NCBI GenBank assembly: GCA_029880325.1
Contig: JAOUOP010000007.1
Coordinates: forward strand, 114,712-178,711
Source of the DNA: Myxococcales bacterium
GTDB lineage: Bacteria > Myxococcota_A > Polyangia > Polyangiales > JAFGIB01
Direction: 5' to 3'
Length of the DNA stretch: 64,000 nt
Shown here in pieces: positions 61,912 through 64,000 of the stretch. The notes beneath the pieces were generated by a model that was given only the letters and a program-made list of their open reading frames with translations, was not told the DNA's origin and did not search any database. Made by a program: the position numbers and the translations under genes. Every line of letters starts with the position of its first letter. Position 1 is the first letter of the stretch.

Positions 61912-63252
61912 TCATGGTTCGGCGCCGGCGACGTCTGCTTCGCCCCCCCCATCGTCCGGGGAAGAGGCATCCATGTCCGTTTCTTCGGCTGGCTCCTGGG
62001 CGGCTTCTCCATCGGCGGGCGGCTCGGAATCCCCTCCGGCCTCGGTGGGGAAATCGGCATCTTCGTCGTGGCCGGCCATCTCTTGATCGGCCGCCGCTTC
62101 GCCCTCTTCGCCGGCAGCGTCGTCGCTCTCTTCGGCCGCTGCGATCTCCTGCTGCGCCTCTTCCACCGACTCGCCGGTTTTGCGCTTGAAGAGTTCGCGA
62201 TTTTCGTCGCTGAGTTCGGTGAACTCGCGCAGGGTCGGCAGGTCCTCCAGGCCCCTCATGCCGAAGAACTCCAGGAAGTGGGGCGTGGTGCCGTAGAGCA
62301 GCGGGCGGCCGGCCTCGTCCTTGCGGCCCAGGATCTTGATCAGGCCCCGCTCCAGCAGCACGCGAATGGCCGAACCCGTGTCCACGCCGCGCACATCGTC
62401 GACCTCGGGGCGCGTGATGGGCTGGCGATAGGCGACCAGGGCCAGCGTCTCGAGCTGCGCCCGCGTGAGCCGCACCGGCTTCTGGGCCACGAAGTCCCGC
62501 ACCCACCGGGCGCTGCCCTCGGCCGAGCGGAATTGGTAGCCGCCGTTGACCTCGACCAGCTCGATGCCCGTGCTGCGATGCTCTTCCATCAGCGCTTCGA
62601 GCGCCGGGCGCACCGTCGCGACCCGCAGCTTGACCGCGCGCGCCAGCTGCAGGGCGGTAATGGTGCGGTCGGAGACGAAGATCAGGCTCTGCAACACGCG
62701 CTTGAGGGCGTCACCTTCGAGTTCGCCCGCTTCGGGCGCACCGCTGTGGTCGCTGGGCTCCGAATCAGACTCCGCAGCGTCCGCATCGGCTTCGGCACTT
62801 GGGGCCGACTCGATGGGCTCCGAGACCTCCGAGACCTCCGCCACCTCGGTGGGCTCGGCTTCGGCAGCCTCGGTGGCCTCCGAGGGCTCCGAGGGCTCCG
62901 CGGCCTCCCCGGATTCCCCGGCCACCGAGACTTCCGAGACCTCGGCGGGCTCGACTTCGGCAGCCTCGGTGACCGCGGTCGACTCTTCGACGGGGTCCTC
63001 GCTGCGCATCTGCTCCGGATCTGGCGCCGCTTCAGCCGTTTCAGCCTCGATGGCCTCGGCGACAGCATCCGGCGCGGGCGCAGTGCTCGTCTTTTTCTTC
63101 TTCCTTCGGATCTGCTCCGAGCCTGTCACCGCTTCGGCCGTTTCAGCCTCGGTGGCCTCGGCGACAGCATCCGGCGCGGGCGCCGGGGCGGAGGGTTCCG
63201 CGGGCGCAGCGTTCTTCTTTTTCTTCTTTTTTCGGGGACGGTTGGAGCTCAC
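61912..63252 (-). CDS. scpB: SMC-condensin subunit ScpB with long low-complexity tails
   Basis: 446 residues; a usual ScpB has about 180-250. Residues 1-175 are low-complexity: a Lys-rich start (RPRKKKKKKN), a 34-residue repeat seen twice (PDAVAEATEAETAEA, then PDAVAEAIEAETAEA), and an acidic Glu/Ala/Ser region. Residues about 180-340 are the two winged-helix domains (LQSLIFVSDRTITALQLARA; ETLALVAYRQPITRPEVDDVRG; LLYGTTPHFLEFFGM). The last about 90 residues are again Glu/Asp/Ala-rich. ScpB binds ScpA and SMC in chromosome condensation. Its ATG overlaps the stop of the upstream acidic gene by 4 bp, where scpA would be expected. Confidence 0.9.
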   Translation of the reverse strand: MSSNRPRKKKKKKNAAPAEPSAPAPAPDAVAEATEAETAEAVTGSEQIRRKKKKTSTAPAPDAVAEAIEAETAEAAPDPEQMRSEDPVEESTAVTEAAEVEPAEVSEVSVAGESGEAAEPSEPSEATEAAEAEPTEVAEVSEVSEPIESAPSAEADADAAESDSEPSDHSGAPEAGELEGDALKRVLQSLIFVSDRTITALQLARAVKLRVATVRPALEALMEEHRSTGIELVEVNGGYQFRSAEGSARWVRDFVAQKPVRLTRAQLETLALVAYRQPITRPEVDDVRGVDTGSAIRVLLERGLIKILGRKDEAGRPLLYGTTPHFLEFFGMRGLEDLPTLREFTELSDENRELFKRKTGESVEEAQQEIAAAEESDDAAGEEGEAAADQEMAGHDEDADFPTEAGGDSEPPADGEAAQEPAEETDMDASSPDDGGGEADVAGAEP

Positions 63253-64000
63253 GGGGCGTCCTCTTCTTCCCTCGGTTCAGTCGCATCGACAGCTTCGGCC
63301 CCAGCCTCGGCCCCAACCTCGGCATCACCCGGAGCGACGAAGACCTCCGCGTTCGATGGCGTTTCGACCGCGGCCTCGGCCTCGGCGAAGCCAGCAGAGA
63401 CCGGTTCTTCCACAGCGGCCTCGGGTGCTTCTGCCAGCGTCCCATCGCCGGCAGCCTGCGTCATTGGCACTTCCGCAGCGAGGTCCTCGGGTTGCGCGGC
63501 AGCGGCCTCGAGCAGCCCCTTGCCCGCGGCATCGCCGTCGACTTGCGACGCGGCGACCTCGTCGGTCGTAGCTTCGAGCCTTGCGTCGGTGGCGTCGCGG
63601 TCCTGTGGGGCTTCGGCTGCGATGTCGCCGACAGGGGGCACCCTGCCGGCCTGCTCGATCACAGCCTCGGGCATTGCGGCAGCGACATCGGCCTCAGCGG
63701 AGTCGTCGAGCGCGACCCCACCGTCGACCCCGGGCACGATTGCCCCGGCCGCGAGATCGGCTGCGATGACCGACTCGGCAGCCTCGACGACGTCATCGGT
63801 CGCCGCCATCGCTTCATCCGCGACGTCACTCGCGACATCGGGCTCGGTCGTTTCATCGTCAATCGCTTCCAGCGCCTCGACGACGTCATCGGTCGCCGCC
63901 ATCGCTTCATCCGCGACGTCACTCGCGACATCGGGCTCGGTCGTTTCATCGTCAATCGCTTCCAGCGCCTCGACGACGTCATCGGTCGCCGCCATCGCTT
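63249..64000 (-). CDS. Acidic repeat protein, 5' end outside the window (perhaps the tail of ScpA)
   Basis: At least 250 residues, all acidic low-complexity (Asp, Glu, Ala, Val); the start is beyond base 64000 and the frame stays open to the edge. The upstream part consists of a 31-residue unit beginning MAATDDVVEALEAID, repeated exactly at DNA level with 93-bp period, at least two full copies and a third changed one. The remainder has VEAAESVIAAD, VPPVGDIAAEAPQD and similar units. The 4-bp overlap with scpB and the usual scpA-scpB order make this a good candidate for a long C-terminal tail of ScpA, but no ScpA core is visible. Confidence 0.6.
   Translation of the reverse strand, partial: AMAATDDVVEALEAIDDETTEPDVASDVADEAMAATDDVVEALEAIDDETTEPDVASDVADEAMAATDDVVEAAESVIAADLAAGAIVPGVDGGVALDDSAEADVAAAMPEAVIEQAGRVPPVGDIAAEAPQDRDATDARLEATTDEVAASQVDGDAAGKGLLEAAAAQPEDLAAEVPMTQAAGDGTLAEAPEAAVEEPVSAGFAEAEAAVETPSNAEVFVAPGDAEVGAEAGAEAVDATEPREEEDAP
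63782..64000. repeat. Perfect 93-bp tandem repeats
   Basis: The same point of the unit (CCTCGACGACGTC) recurs at 63782, 63875 and 63968, each 93 bp apart, and the intervening sequence is identical. The array extends past the window edge, so the copy number is unknown. In frame with the acidic protein, it codes a 31-residue unit. Confidence 0.9.

Overview
The window is a GC-rich bacterial chromosome segment with strong G/C preference at third codon positions. It carries about 44 protein-coding genes, no rRNA or tRNA that I can see, and no CRISPR array. Several things point to a Gram-negative, social or complex-lifestyle lineage such as Myxococcota/Bradymonadota (former Deltaproteobacteria); this is an inference from content, not from a marker phylogeny. 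They are: many lipoproteins with clear lipoboxes, eukaryote-like Ser/Thr kinases (one fused to a cyclase-like domain, an ATPase and TPRs), a PP2C phosphatase, a fused membrane/spermidine-synthase protein, Lys/Ala/Pro-rich tails on housekeeping proteins, and IPT/Kelch surface lipoproteins.

Layout. 1-9.7 kb: the 3' part of an S41 protease, a ThrH-type phosphatase, a KAP-rich protein with a conserved C-terminal domain, an unknown gene divergent from a FliA-like sigma factor, an outer-membrane-barrel candidate and two lipoproteins. 9.8-13.5 kb: a 1231-residue membrane/spermidine-synthase/TPR fusion. 14.2-19.0 kb: a tightly packed minus-strand signalling operon (receiver-histidine kinase, receiver-HDOD, a small ORF, membrane histidine kinase). 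20-25.5 kb: the glycolytic operon gap-pgk-tpiA followed by secG, an SDR and a radical-SAM gene. 25.5-28 kb: a divergent saccharopine-dehydrogenase-like gene and TetR-DUF4188 pair, with two related operator-like palindromes flanking the regulator.

28-32.3 kb: a decayed gene, a PhoD-like phosphatase, and a quinone-oxidoreductase/thioesterase pair. 32.3-36.3 kb: the giant kinase. 36.3-37.6 kb: a remnant of a REP-type (Y1) transposase with a tandem 15-bp repeat. 37.6-41.3 kb: the two halves of a heterodimeric ABC exporter with one degenerate ATP site. 41.4-47.8 kb: a queuosine-precursor transporter preceded by a perfect 36-bp inverted repeat, a membrane protein, a TPR protein, a PP2C phosphatase and an AI-2E-family permease. 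47.9-60.1 kb: a long minus-strand run with rpsA, cmk, a lipoprotein, pheA, mutS and two large beta-propeller-like lipoproteins. 60.2-64 kb: a PEGA-domain kinase, scpB with long low-complexity tails, and an upstream acidic gene with perfect 93-bp repeats that runs off the window.

Most of the window is core metabolism and information processing with lineage-specific elaborations. I did not find a clear defence island, biosynthetic cluster or prophage. The parts most worth following are the four-gene signalling operon, the self-consistent TetR operator pair, the perfect hairpin at 42.24-42.32 kb, and the low-complexity tails shared by SecG, ScpB, its neighbour and the KAP-rich protein.
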